From assembly GCF_905475465.1 (NCBI RefSeq), contig NC_062243.1, positions 7,712,267-7,776,266 on the forward strand: DNA of 64,000 bases, given 5' to 3'. The notes below the pieces were generated by a model. That model saw nothing but the letters and a program-made list of their open reading frames with translations, ran no database searches and was not told the origin of the DNA. Within the stretch, counting starts at the first letter, position 1; each line of letters begins with the position of its first letter. Both the position numbers and the translations under genes were made by a program. Source of the stretch: Pieris napi (lineage: Eukaryota > Arthropoda > Insecta > Lepidoptera > Pieridae). Below, in pieces: positions 48,701 through 63,700 of this stretch.

Positions 48701-51700
48701 GGGTCTAGGATTGGAACACGCTCCGTCAACTAGGACTTTAATGCTACGTCCTACAAGAAAATTTGCCAGCCATCGGCATAAGCCATCGGGAAAACCGTAT
48801 GACGGTAGTTTCGAAAGATGCGCCCTTTGCCAAACCCTATCAAAGGCCTTAGCTATATCCAAGCTAGCGGCCAATGCCTCTCCCTTACTTTCCACAAGGG
48901 GGGGCCCCCTTAATATGGGACATGTAGTGGGGTCAATACAAGATCAAACCCCAAGTTTGTGGAGTTGGCGCCCTTGTCCCCCGGTCGCCATCTTGGAAAA
49001 AGGTGTGAAAACACGTTTTTGGCTATATCACCTAAACTATCAATCGTACAAAATATTTTGTAGCAAATCGCTTTGCCTACAATTATGTGTGTGACTTTTT
49101 ATCATAAATTAAAAATACTAAAAGTTATAAGTAAAAAGTGAAAAAAATTCATATTTTGCTTAATAACTTTTTTCTTTTGATTTTATCAAAAAATTATGTC
49201 AGAACAATTTTGTGATAAGTAAAATATAGTATGTGGAATTGTGTAAAGAACTATAATAAATGTATACCTGGTTTGTAGGTGTCCTGCGCATCGTAGGGCG
49301 GCTGCTGCTGTTGCGAGTAAGCTGACACTTTGCCGCCCGTGGTCACGCCCACGCCACCCACACCGCCCACGCCTCCTACTCCACCCACGTTTGATCCACC
49401 ACCATACTGTAAATGTTTTTGCTCAAGTTATTAGACCGCTTACGTAGCTTAGGCTTAACGTACGCGTATAATTATAACCTCCTTTGTGGTTTTTAATTCG
49501 GTTAAACATAAAAAATCGTGGCAGGTACAATTGGGTTATAAGTGAAGTTCCTTGAAACTTAAAAGTGCGATATCATTGATCCGAGATTTAAAATGTTTAT
49601 CAAAAACAAATTTAGTTTTTAGAGTGGTAAAAAAATTAATCTGCCTTGTCGCACATTATAACTACACCACTTCGTATTAAGCATATTAGAGAACGGATTA
49701 CTCACTAGGCGTGTTATAGATTTATAATAATATGATTTTGTGATTAAAAAATATACATTTTTGGGTATTTTGCTAAAATTGTATTTGAATTATTTCAATT
49801 TTGAAATATAGCTATACTTACAGTTGGGTAGACTCCATACTGGTAAGTTGTAGGCGGAGGCTGATAGAAGTATGCGTAACCCGGCGGTAACGCCGCTGGA
49901 ACCTAATGAAATAAATGTTGTAGAATTTATCATAAAAGGTACATACTTATTGTAGATTATAATATTCTTTAGCATAATTTTTGAAATATATAGCATATAA
50001 ATAGGGTAACCATAGTTCACAAATCAGATTCTAAGTAATATTTTATGTTTCTATACTCACTATATTCGGTGCAAATCCGAGTCATTTAATATGACATCAG
50101 ATGGAAGAGCTATACTTGAATATTTATAAAAATCCTTTAGGTGTTTGAAGATGGTTTAAAGGGTTTATCATTACTATTATTGAATTTAAATGTCATCCAT
50201 AATATCCATCTCTATTAAGACATATATGTAGTTACAATATTTAAAAGATTTTGTTACCTGTTGTGGTGAGGCAGCATCAGTTCTTGGGAATCTTTCGGCA
50301 GCGCCTAAACCAAAAGTACTGCCATCCCGACCGCCATAACCGACTTCGTAGTATCCACCCTGCGATACAATAGCTATAGTTAAAGCTAAAGTATTTTTTT
50401 TAACATGCAATGTTTATTGAAAGATACTATTGTTTAAGTGCATTTTAATATTCTTACTTTACTTATAAAATATTGTATATTTTATCGTTTTAGTATTTGT
50501 AAGGAGAAAATCAAAGGTGTCTATTTGTCCCTATACGTGGGTAACACTGAAAATGTTTAGAACTGGCCAGTTAGAAACATTGCTTATGAAAACTTTATTT
50601 GAATTTCAATTTTAGAATTCTTTGGTAACCTAATGTAGTATATTGCATTCATTTGTCATTTTTTTTTGTTAATTGGCGGCAAATCTAAAGCTCTTGTTAC
50701 ACGTGAAAATGAACCTAACGCGAGAAAATGTTCGTTCAAAGATTTTTTATGACTTTCGTTGAGGGCCTACTCTATAACAAAGCTATGATAGGCTGCGATT
50801 AGTATTTCTTAATGAAGCCCCATATCGTGCCACTTTTAATAGGTTTAACGAGTTAAAGCGTGGACGTAGCTTATCTCAATGATGATCCGCATGAGGGTCG
50901 TCCTTTAACAGCGACTACTGAAGATAACATCAGTGTTGCGCGACGCATGATAGAGGAAGATAAGAGAGTGACCCACCAGCAGATGCGGGGGAAAGCCTCG
51001 GCATTGGTATGAGTAAGTTCAAAAAATATTACACGAACATTTATGGATGGACCTGGATTCCCTTCCCCATACTTTAACCGTCGACCAGAACCACCTTCGC
51101 ATAGACTGGTGTCGCCAAATGTTCGCGTAACATCGTCACAGGTGATGAAAGCTGGATATATTGCAACGAACCCAAAACTAAAGATAAAATTCGAGGTATT
51201 CGCTTTACGAGGCCTGAAGTTGCGGTGAAAGCGTACGAAAATGCCATAGAAGAGACCCATAAGGAAGAATGGGCCCACTGCTTTTCTCAGTGGTTCCATC
51301 CAATGCGACGATGTGTAGAGAGGAACGGAGATTACTTCGAAAATACAATAAAAGTATGGGCTTTTCTACATTAAGCCGTTTTTCATTTTCTAAACATTTT
51401 CAGCATTACCTAGGTACCCTATTCTAAATATATGTCTAGTTTCTAACAATTATTTACAAAAATAAATAAGTTTAATTACATCTCACTCTCTATTGTTTTT
51501 TAATAAACTTTTCGTGGGTTATAAAAAAACACCCTAACAAAAGATAATGATACAATTATTATTCAGAGAAATGTCACAATGTATAAAACTCACCATATGA
51601 TGTGGCAGCGTGCCCCGGCAGAGTTGTTCGTCGTAATAGGCACCTCCGTATAAGGCACCGCCCGCGTAGCCGGCGCCTGCACCTGCGCCCGCACTGCTGC

Positions 51701-54700
51701 CCGATGTCGACGACACGCCACTGTTCACTGCTGCACTTGCTGCAAATAAATTATTTATTTATATAGACTCACCAACTAAATAAACAATTAATAACTTCTA
51801 TGTAATATAATTCGGTAATATTTAAATTATGAAATGAAATACAGACTTTTATTGGCATATTTTATTTACATACTTCTTTAAGAAAATTAAATTAAAGCAT
51901 TATTCTCCTAACAAAACAATGCTTTAAAACAATTTTTTAATTATTAAAGTACAATGTGTCCCGACCAAGAAAATAAAGAAGAAAATAAAAATAGAAAAGA
52001 TAATTTTTCTCACCTGTAGTTGTAACAACTTTGGCAGTTGACGACTGTTGCGTCGTTGCCGCGTTCGTTAAACTGTTACTTGACGCAACTGAGTTGTCGT
52101 ACTGAAAATTAAAAATTAAAATAGATGAATTCTTATAGAAATAATTCTTGATTTAATACGATTTCATATAGACAGCGTATCTTAAAGACATTAATTTTCG
52201 TATTACATAAAGCACAGCAGAAAAAACATAATTAAAAAAATAAATAAACCGATGATTATTTTTAATTATACTTGTCAATATTATATTAATCGTTAAAATT
52301 GAATCTATATGATTTTTGCTTTTTTATAACTACAACATCATACTCAAATATCAGTACATTTCAATATTTTATCGTCAATTTGAAGTAAGTAAACATTGCA
52401 TATAGAAGAACTGTAAATTGAATTATTAGGACATTTACACCAAGACTTCACAAAACGTCTATCGTACCTGTGTTTGTTCCTTGTGTTTGGCCGGCAACTG
52501 CGAAGGTTGGTAAGGCGTGTAAGGTGCCGCAGTGTATAGAGCACTTCCACCATACACTCCCGCAGTTGAGGACGTTTGCTGAAATAAGGATAAGATTATA
52601 ATAAATAGATATATTTAATGTCACTAAAAAATGTTTAAAAAATAATTTAAAAACTCTGGTATCTTTTATTAATAATGGCTGTGTTATTCTTCCTTTATAT
52701 TAAATATACATTATAATGAATGAATCTTAGAACTTAGAATTTATTATAAATACATATATACTTTGTTATATTTTTTGTATATATAGGTGAAACTGTGCTT
52801 TGTTTATGTTTGAATGTGTATTCCGTTTTTGGCTTTTGTGTACAATGTAAATTTTTGGATATTGTTTAGTGTGTAGCTGTAGGAATACTGTTGAGCAAAT
52901 AAATAAATAATTTAAAAATCTGACAGATACAACACATTTAAATACAAAGTTACCACAAGCTTGGTAAACCTACGAGTCCAACTACAATTGAACAATTAAC
53001 GAAATAAAATTATACGTATATTACAATGTTCCTACATTAAGTAAGAAAACAAAAATTAAAACCAAACTCTCTATTAGAGGTTTTAAAAATGATACCCTAC
53101 TCTGCATAGAAGTTTCAAGAAATTTTTTGTCTATGAAAAATCTATAACTATTATTTCCCATACATATTCGGTACATTTCCCACAATCTTGATATTCGAAA
53201 AGGGTCAATAACTGAGCTACCAATATTATTAACTGGGTAGATTTTAGATGAACCTTGTACCTGATAAGAGTTCATTATTGGCTGGTACGTAGTGAGCGTG
53301 ACACTAGACGGGTATGGGGCAGGGTTGATAGGCGCCGCATGAGACGCTCCCACGCCCGCCGCAACGCCCGCCACGCCAGCGCCCGCTACCGCTCCCGCTA
53401 GAGATCCTGAGCTTGAGTTTACCTAAAATAAAATAAACGTATTCAAAAAAAATCTTTGGTATCACAGCTTACTTTTCATTATGATAGTACACAAGATACA
53501 ATGGAAAAGACAAGCTGAAACAAATGCAAGGCTAAATAAGTTATCGATCGTTTTATATTAAAACCAAAGGTATAGTGCTTTTCATGAAAGAAGTCCCGCG
53601 GTGATTTTTGGAACTAAATTTGACAGGTCGGCAATGTTGTCATTCGTCGATGTTATCAAGTTCGTTTGTTGTGGTAGATTTTTGTGAATTTTTAACTAGC
53701 TTAGTGCATTTTAAAAATTGATTACAATGCGAAAAGTTGTAAAAGTTCGGCTCGAGAAATGATATAAAAGGTGAAAGAGTTCTGTGAAGCGGAACATAAG
53801 AATCAAGGTGTTTTAATACCACTAAACAATGTTCGGAAGATAGTTGCCGCCATAACAAGTACTTTTTAGAGTTGCCTTTTAATAATTTTTTGCTGTATTG
53901 GTGGGACTTTTATGATATAAATTCGTTTTTGCGACAAAATTGAATAAATACATAACGTGATGAAACTAGGTAACTGAAATTAAAACATATATTACATAAG
54001 TATTATAAACTTAAAGTTACTATTATTTTTAATTGTTCATAATTTAATTGCAGGTGTGTCAGAGTAGACTGTAACAAGAATTACAAACGAAGGTATAACA
54101 GCGGCGTGTACTCCGAAAAAAATTGTAACCCAACAATAATTATGCAATTAAACTCTGAATAAAAAATTGTATTGCTTTTCTTTACCCTATTTTCTCATCT
54201 TTTCCCTGTAAGTAGGTAGAACACCGCTACTATAAGTAAATAAAAATATACTTTTTACATAACAGAAATATTATTTCATCGAAGTATGCAGAAAATAATA
54301 TTATTTGATAAATTACATCTGCTAAATGTAAATCAAATAGGTAAATTTTTTACTTATAAATGGCAACATTACGTCATGCGATTGCAGCGCCGCGTCTGGG
54401 GGACTTCTATCATCAAAAGGACTATAGTTGTTATGTCGTAGACTTTTCTAACAGCGCAATCACAGCAGCCTTTTTTTTCTTATAGATTTTATTAAAAAAA
54501 ACTGTGTAGTGTAAACCCAATATCAACAAATTACATGATATTTGATATAATATTTTTATTAGATAAAAATAATTATAATAGTTTTTAAATTAAAGATGAC
54601 GAATAGTTGCTCTGACTGATATAGTTTTTCAAGAAAGGTTACCATTAATAAAAGCTAATAATATTTGGGAGCTTAGAATGATATAATACCTGTGGTGCAT

Positions 54701-57700
54701 ATAACGCTGAGCCATATGGATGATGCGATACACCGCCACTTGGATATACGGTTGCAGCTCCCGTCACCGGCTGCGAAATACGAAATAACTATCAAATTTA
54801 TGATTACCAAACTAATAAGGGACCAGTCAGATCACCAGTCTCTTAGTTTCCGTAACTCTTGGTCCCAGTTAATTGTATGAAAATAGCCCTGTTCTACAAT
54901 TAAAATACTGGAGTTTATTTTGTGTGGATATCTAATATTAGTTAAAAATTGCGTCGTGTCCTTTATATTTCCTGGGGTAATTTGTTGTAAGGATTTCTTT
55001 TTAGGGTAGGATTTGTTCTTAAGTAACTTAATAAAACCCTCCACACATAAACAGAAAAAACTGTTTTATGAAAACACACTTCGGTGAAACTAAAAATCCG
55101 GCATCGGCACTTTGTAACAGCGATAACGACATTTAAGTATGGAGTTTCCATAAAGTTCTCCTAATACCCGTAGCGCTGATACACAACACACATACTCCCA
55201 ATGGAAGTATGAAGTTATCCTGACTATTCAAAGTATCAACTAATCCTATCATTATTATCAAATAATTACTGTTGCACAAGTTTTAATTTATTTTTAAAAA
55301 TTTCGTACAATATGCAATTTCTACCCTCATTACCTTCGTCCGATGGTTGTGATGCGCATAGTGCTGATGGTGGTGTTGCATCGACTGCGCTGCGCTACTC
55401 GCACTTGTGTCCGCTACCACCGCCGCTGCTAGGGACGCTGACAGCTTTTCTATGGCTGGAAACCACATACACATAAAATGCAAGACATTTTAGAGTAATT
55501 TAATAACTTGTAAAGTTACACCACATGTGCAAGATATAAATTAAGACTGGGTCTTTCAAAATTCTATCTGTTATTAACTCTATGTATATTTTGAAGTAAA
55601 TTAAATATTAAAATGTGTGTAAAGGAAAAATAATGGTAATGGCATCACATTTATATCGAAACAACAACAATAATATAGATTAACTTACATGTAGTATTTG
55701 ATACGGCAGGTTCGGCAGTGGTTGGCTGACTTATGTTTGATGAATCCACAGCATTTAGACTTTCATTTAACTGAAATAATATTGTATCTATAGTGTAAAT
55801 AAAAAGTGAAATATTAAACAAAGAAGTCCTTAAACATAATACTGAATTTACTCTTATAATGGGCTCTTGTGATCAACATACAACAATAAATTTAATATTT
55901 TGCTAGACCATCTAACGCATTATATATCATATTATATAAAATAAATTAACTTTTCTAACAATTTAATTAAAACTATTCTAATTTCGCTCAAACCTACACT
56001 ATGTCACGGCCTAAAAGCTAACGCGCATAAATAAAACTAAGGCAAAGATTAGCAAAACTTTAAACCCATATCTCACCATAGCATTAGAATTGGGATATGT
56101 GGGTGTAGACGCCTCAGAAACCGTGTCGTGACTAGTCGCGATCGGCTGCTCCGCTTGTGACGTCACCTGCGAGGCGTACTATCATACATTATTGTAACAT
56201 CTAACAACAGCATATATATATGTACAATATCTTAATATATATATATAAATTACGTGTCACGTTGTTTGTCCGCTACACACCGTGTGTAGTTTGATCCAAT
56301 TTAAAAGATAGGATAGCTTACATCTCAATTTATACCCGAAATATTATTTTATTGCAAAATATTTGTTTATTATTTGACAGCCACAATTCTAACAGATGGC
56401 GCTGTGTTGAAAGTACCAAAGTTTCACATAAGCTACAACTATGCCATTAAGTTAACCACCAAAAAAGAATGGTGGTCCCCATGACTGGTGCTCTCCTACC
56501 GTTTCCCTTGAATAGTTAACTACTATGTAATATAACAAAAATCTTAGCCACAGCAACGCTTGGCCGAGTCTGCTAGTAATTTATAATTTTTCCTATTATT
56601 GTGTTCGGCCTAATTGGTTTTTAACATTATATGTTTTGCGTTATGGTAAGCAATAATATAGAGTTACGTGTTTGTGTGGCATTAAGAAATTTCCTATGTT
56701 TAACATATTAATTTTTATTTATATTTCTAATTTTTTTTTAATTTTTATTGTGTCTTGTAACTTGGAAATAACTATATAGGAATGATTTAAAGATGGAATA
56801 CTAAAGTGGTAAATTTTTTACGAGTCGCGGTACGATATATAACTTTAGACTTTTTCATATTTTCGACTAAGTTTGTGTTTCAAACGACAATAAAATAAAA
56901 ATCAGTTAAAATCAAAATCATAGTTTAAGAGTCCATTAATTAAAATTTTCCAATAATTTTTAGATTATTTTTATCTTCATGTTATGGATAGGCACACTGA
57001 TCCTACTCTTTTGTTGTAACCAAAAAAGAAAAATGAACATGATTAAATATCTACCTGCTTGGGTCTCTGCTGCACCGGCGTGTGGGGCTGTTGCGCGGGC
57101 TGCGCATTCATCGACTGTACGCTGGGCTGTGTGGGCTGCGTGGGCTGTGGAGGCGTGTGTGCCGTGGGCGCCTGTTGGACTTGGGCAACCTGCTGGCCCA
57201 CTTGTGACTGTGGCGTGTGTTGGGGCGTGTCCAGGGTGTCAGGTTCCAGAGCACCAAATTGTACATCGAGGAATATACCGCCACCGCTTTCGCCACCTCC
57301 TGGCATTTCTACCGCTGATGATGGTATCTATAAGGTTTATTATTAATTTATGGCTTTGCAAGCTATAAGATCATATGATTCAATAGTTATTTAAATAATT
57401 ATATGAATATGTAGAGTAATAATAAGTATTAAATAAGGTTAGTATATCCTCTGGCCTTTTTTTGGAACATGTAAATCTAAATAGTTGACCTACAAGACTG
57501 CTTTACGTTATATCAAATAACTATATGTATATATATATAGTCGATCCAACGGATTTTTGAAGTTATATTTCTTTAGGCGCGTTATGAAAAATTGATGAGA
57601 GTGAAATTTTACGATGCGCGCGCACCGTGACACAAAATTAACAGAATGAAGTTTCCCACGGAAGATGCTACGGCATTGGACATAATTTAAAAACAACATT

Positions 57701-60700
57701 CGAATAATAATAGAATTTATGTTACACTTAATGTAAGAGAATAATACTAAATATTTATTTATTTAATTTTTCAAATGTAAACTGAACTTTATTGACTATA
57801 ATGACTCCTTTTCCAGTCTTTGATTATTTAATTGTAATTAATTATTTGCATGCAATCAAAAACTATTTTTAATGATGCCAAAGAAGTATAACTTCTTACG
57901 CGCGAACATAAGTACACGCACCCTTTTTTTTAGAATTGGTAGGCTCTTTTCTTGAAGGGCCCTAAGTCGAATTCGTTCTTCGTCGATGTTAGCTTAACAG
58001 AAGATCCAACAAAGATGTTTTGTGCATCTTGTACTCGCGTAATTACGGGAACCATTTGTGTCAGGTCATATGACAAGGCAAAGTCATGAAAAGACCTACC
58101 AGCGAGATTGGTGGTATCAGAGCCGAACCAGTAGGCATGGTAGGTAGGTTAAAGTCGCCATGTATCAAGATTACGGCTGATGGGACCTTTTCGAGCAGGG
58201 AATCTGTAGCCATTTGGATGTGCCCAATGAATTGGTCAGTTTCGAAATTTTGGCTATGGGACCTATGCAGGCGAATCGCGGATGTGTCATCACAGTCTAC
58301 GCGTAGCCAGAGGATAGATAAATCCAAACCTTCAAGCGTCCTGAGACGGCGAGAACAAATCGTCATGATCGAACAATGTCGGATTTGAAAAAAATTCAAA
58401 ATCCACTTTTTATCATATTTGGATACTACATTGACTAAATATTACAGCTACATTTTAAAAAAATCCCTGTGTTTTAAATTTCAAATTAATCAGTCGGTAT
58501 AGTGTCGGATTTGATAGAAACATGTGATTTTTTTGAAAACTGTAATTTAATGTTATTATTTTTATTTTGTTTCAAAACAAACTCTTTTGTTTGCTTGTAT
58601 GCCAATTATCATAATAACAAAATATGAATTAAAATACTTATGACAAAAACTAACATGATTATATTATTTTGAAATGGCTGCCCTGTAAAGTTTACTATTT
58701 GTCAGATACGTCACTATTCTACGACTATGACGAAATATACTTCCTGACGTACACGCAATCTCCCGCCCGCGGCGCAAAGGAATGTTCCAATTTATACCCC
58801 GGATAGGAGTGGTAGGTAGTATCAGGCGGGGAGGATTTCTGAGTTTGAGACTACCTTTTACTAAAGTTTCTATAATACATATTATTAATAATACCTTAGA
58901 AGGCGGAGGCACCCTTGCTCTCTGCGGTTTCCTCTGATTGGCCAAATCAGCTGACCCATACACACCGTAGTTGCTTGCGTACACACCTACACAAGTACAA
59001 GTAAGATATTACGATCATTTATTAATAAGTTAACAAAAATATTCCAGCCCTGATCACTGTCTCAATATCCCAGAATTTCTTAATAAATAGATTATACTAT
59101 GATTTATTTTCAAGTTTAATAAGTTAGGTGACTCATCAAAGAAAATGTAGTACACATAACATGACTTAATAAAGATACTAATAAACTGTAATTTTGTTTT
59201 TTGGTGCTCAAATATATTTTTAATTCCATGATCTTTAAAATAAAACTATAGAGTAAAAGTAATTTTTTTTTCAATAAGAAAATTTGATTTAAGGCTAAAA
59301 AAACCTAAACATATTTATTTTCTTAATATCTCCATTACAAGGATACTTTATTTACATTGCTTCATTATAAGTTATTAATTACATAAGTATACATACTGTT
59401 TTCATGCCTCTGAGCCTGATGAGTCAGTTGCGATAAGTACTGCGACTGCGCCGCGCTCAAACTGCCAGACATTCCCATTGGCTGAAAAAAAATATATATT
59501 TCTAATTTCCTACTAATTGCAAGTACTCTATAAATTTTAATAACTCCGGGTACCTTAACACCGCTACTGAAAATGAAAATCGGCAATGCTGTCATGATTC
59601 TGAATAGGAATTTAATACAAAATTTAATAAAATATTTACGATTTTTCCGCATAATTTTTTCGCGTACTAGCCTCAAGTAGCTACCTCAATTCTTAACTTC
59701 GAATTCTTAGCCTTCTGCCTATTGGGACTTTGAAAGTTGGTAAAAACGCAATGTAATTTAAAGTTTAGCCATTAGGTAAAGTATCGATGCCTAGAATAAA
59801 CTAGGAAACTTCAAACGGAATAAAATTCACTTTTTAAATACATATTTTCAACTATCTTAATATATAAAAATTACGTGTCACGTTGTTTGTCCGCTATGGA
59901 CTCCTCAACTACCGAAGCGATATCAATCAAATTTGCACACCGTGTGCAGTTTGATCTAACTTAAAAGATAGGATAGCTTACATCTCAATTTATACCCGTA
60001 ATATTATTTTATTGCAAAATATTTGTTTATTATTTGACAGTCACAATTCTAACAGATGGCGCTGTGTTGAAAGTACCAACGTTTCACATAAGCTACAATT
60101 TAATGGCATAACTACCAAAAAAGCATGGTCCCCATAACTGGTGTTACAAAAACCTTAGCCACAGCAATGCTTGGCCGGTCTGCTAGTAATAACATAAAGT
60201 CAAACATTCTTAAAATATCTATCGACTTCGGTTATACATTCTTTATTTTATCGAAAAACTCCTCCCAGTATCCAACATATACGCTCCTTTTGTACGTGGG
60301 AAGATAGAAGTATATAAGAGTAATATATACTTTACCTGATGGTGGTGGTAAGTATCGACCGGTTCTGCAGCAACAGGTGGCGCTGGTTGCACGTTCACCG
60401 GACCACCCGTCGCTGGTACACCACCGGGGACGGACACCATTTGTTGCTGAAATTCATTTTAATTTAGTCTTGAGTCACACAACATATTCCCATGAACATA
60501 AAAGACTAAATACGTATAAATACGTATTTAATTTCATGGAAATACAGGTACTATCAATGTAAAAAATAATAATATAAAATCAAGTATCAAGTAAGTTTAA
60601 TCCAAAAAATATATCAAACTTTTAGGGATACCATACTAATTTTTTTTTACTTTTTCGTTCTCTTCTTTCATTAGCCAGACTCTAGTCGTTATTGGTACAG

Positions 60701-63700
60701 ATTAAGACAAAACAATAGAGATCCCATAACAAGAATTCAATGTTTTATTGATACAATGTTTGTAATGGTAAATTATAGGTAGGTATAGTATTGGGATTGG
60801 TTAAAAACCCTCACATTGGGGTAAAGCCGATTAAAAAACCATTACAGCGCTGAAGTCTCGTATAAACAATCAAATATAAATCCTAATTATCATTTTTGAC
60901 TACTTCAGTATTCAGTTTTTTTTTATTTGCAATTTATTACTTGACCTTTTTACAAAAAGGCGATATGCAGGCATACATTAACAATTTTGAAAAAACAAAG
61001 TACTAAGGCACTTTCAGAGTATGATCTTAACAAAAGTTCGTGGGAGTCGTTAGATGTTAAAGAGAGACACTAACATTCTCCCACTTTGCAATATTTTGGC
61101 AAGGTCGGCAAGGTGGATATTTTTGTTATTTGGTTGGAAATTTTACCGTAAAATAATTCACCTCGATTATATTGGAGTGCTGTTGCTGGGTGTTATGATA
61201 CGTGTATGTGGGGATATGGCCCTCTGTGGGACCATTCGATTCTGGGACCTCCCAATCCTCCTGCAAACAGAAGACTGGTAAGTAAGGGATTTCGTCATCT
61301 CTAATACAGATAACCAACGCACTGTCTCATTAATAATCTTACATAAGCGCATGAGTTTTCTGCATTCAACCAAAACTTTAATTGGTCCCAACGATGCGCA
61401 TTGAGAAAACCGATCATTTAAACCGCCTCTAAAAAATTGTAAACTACTTTGCTTTTTCTTAGTCTTTCATCAGTTGAAAGATATCATTTGTCTTTTTAGA
61501 ATCTAATAATTATTAGGATTAGACAATCAACGAAACAAAGATTTCATTTGTGACACGAGATATTAAGAACTTATGATGCTACATACAAACATGAAGTATT
61601 TGTACTGTTATTGCCAAACACGAAATTTTTTATACGGTTCTTAAGTATTAAGAAAAGAACTCACATTAACCGTGACCTGCGCAGGCGCCCCGTTGCCGTC
61701 AGCTGCATTCTGTGCCAAGGAACTCGGAGTGAACACCTACGTACAGACACTACTCAGTACAGTCACATATAACCATAGACAGAAAATCGATTGAGCAAGC
61801 TAATTGCCAAATTGTTAATCAAATTTTGATTAGTAATTACTTATTGCGCTGTTGATTTTTCTACAAAAACACACTTTTGTTTTCTGTTGTGTGTCAACTG
61901 ACAGCAGTAATTTTTTAAAGGACGTCTACCACTCGTTGCAATTACAACTGATATTAGGAATAAAAACAAGCCCAATCCCAATAGATACATTATAATTTAT
62001 AAACTTTTTGATGAGGTGATATTAGAAAGAGACAACAATCATAATAGTCTTCCTTTTCTAAACTTTTGTTAGAATAAACTATTTACTTATGCCAATAATT
62101 ACTATTATTTTACATTTCAAATTATCAATGGGCGTAATTGAGGCAACAGAACAAAACACTATCATGCCGTTTCTTGTATGTTGCCTCAATGACAAATCCA
62201 CTGAAAATTCTAAATGTAAAATAATTGTGATTATTGTAAGAAATAATAGTTGTGTAAAGATTGCTCAATCCATTCTGTCCATGCATATAACCGAATTGTC
62301 AGTGCCTATACAGGGTTAATTTTAATAAAAAGCCATAGCCAAGTCTAAAGCGAAGTTTCAACAAAGCACAACCAAATAAAACGTTTGACGTTTAAATACA
62401 TTCTCAAATAGATGAATGTGTATATCAATGAAATTTCACTTCTATGGCTTGAATAAACAAAAAAAAGAGTGAAAACGTAAATCAAATTCAAGACGCCATT
62501 TGTTTGATTCTGAGATAACAACTCTAGTCCAATCAAAAACATTTACAGGAACGAAGAAAACACCAATAATTTGTTTTACATTCCCACTCTCAAAATTTTT
62601 ATTGGCTAAATCATCAATTCACACCGTAACAAAGTTAAATTAGTAGTTCCAAACTTAAAGATAATATTTTTTTTATATTTTCTTGTAAATATTCATATGA
62701 TTATTAAAATATTATTTGAATCTGTTATTTAACTTTATATTTTAGACATTACTTTGAGAAGCTACATTCATCAAATCATAATAATATACCGACCTTTGTA
62801 TCTGATAGAGAGCCAGACCATTCTTCGTTGTCCCAGTCTTCTGTCGTCGGGAACGAATCACCCATGTTGCCACCTGAAAGTATTTAACATAATATAAGTC
62901 TCAATTGGATAAAGAATCTAACATGTAAATGTAATTTAAATTTAATGTTCACCGAAGTTACTGACGAAATCATGTCTCCTTTTAAGCATATCTATAATCA
63001 AATGCATTGCTCAAAAACTTACCATTATCACCGTTGTTCCAGTTCTCCCCCCTGTCTCTTCCGCCCCTTCCTCCTCCGCGTCTGCCCCCTCTACCCCCTC
63101 GGCCTCCCCGAGCCACTCCCCGCCCGCGACCAGAGCCCCGGCCGCGGATGCCTTCGCCTTCACCACGACCTGTCATGATCATTTTTATTTTATTATCATT
63201 ATGAATGGTTTAGTTTGTTTGTTATCAGGGTTGCTTGGGAGAAATCGCTTGTTAGCGATATGGCCGACTGATATTTCACATCAAAAACAACTCTGCCGTA
63301 CATGGCGTAACTATCAATCTTTATTAAAGTTACATCTAAATATTATTAACTAAATAATAATCTATATCTACTTAGTTATAGAGAAACGAATTCTAAAAAA
63401 AATATAAGGAACATTTATGATTTAAAATTTTCAGACATCTAAAATACATAATAATTTATATAAAATCCAGTTCAACTATTTTTTAAATGGTATGTAAGGT
63501 AGACCACGGGCCAAACAAATGAAAAAGAGAAAATATACAGCCACAACCCAGAATAGTTTTCTTTATAATAGTATACTTACGTGGTCTAGGTCCAGAGCGG
63601 CCCCTTGAATCCCTGGCGTCACGGGGCTCGCGTCCTTCCTTCACAACTTCCACTTCGCCGTTGCCGGATGGGGCTGGTGGCTTTTTCTTCTTCTTCTCAT

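Noticed and set aside
51043..51299. Open frames on both strands within the mariner relic
   Set aside because: They are out of register with the recognisable transposase segments and arise from its frameshifts.
57059..57368. Plus-strand Cys/Trp/Val-rich frames
   Set aside because: Antisense shadows of the Gln/Pro-rich lingerer exon.
62982..63204. Plus-strand Pro-rich and Leu-rich frames
   Set aside because: Antisense shadows of the RGG-encoding exon of lingerer.
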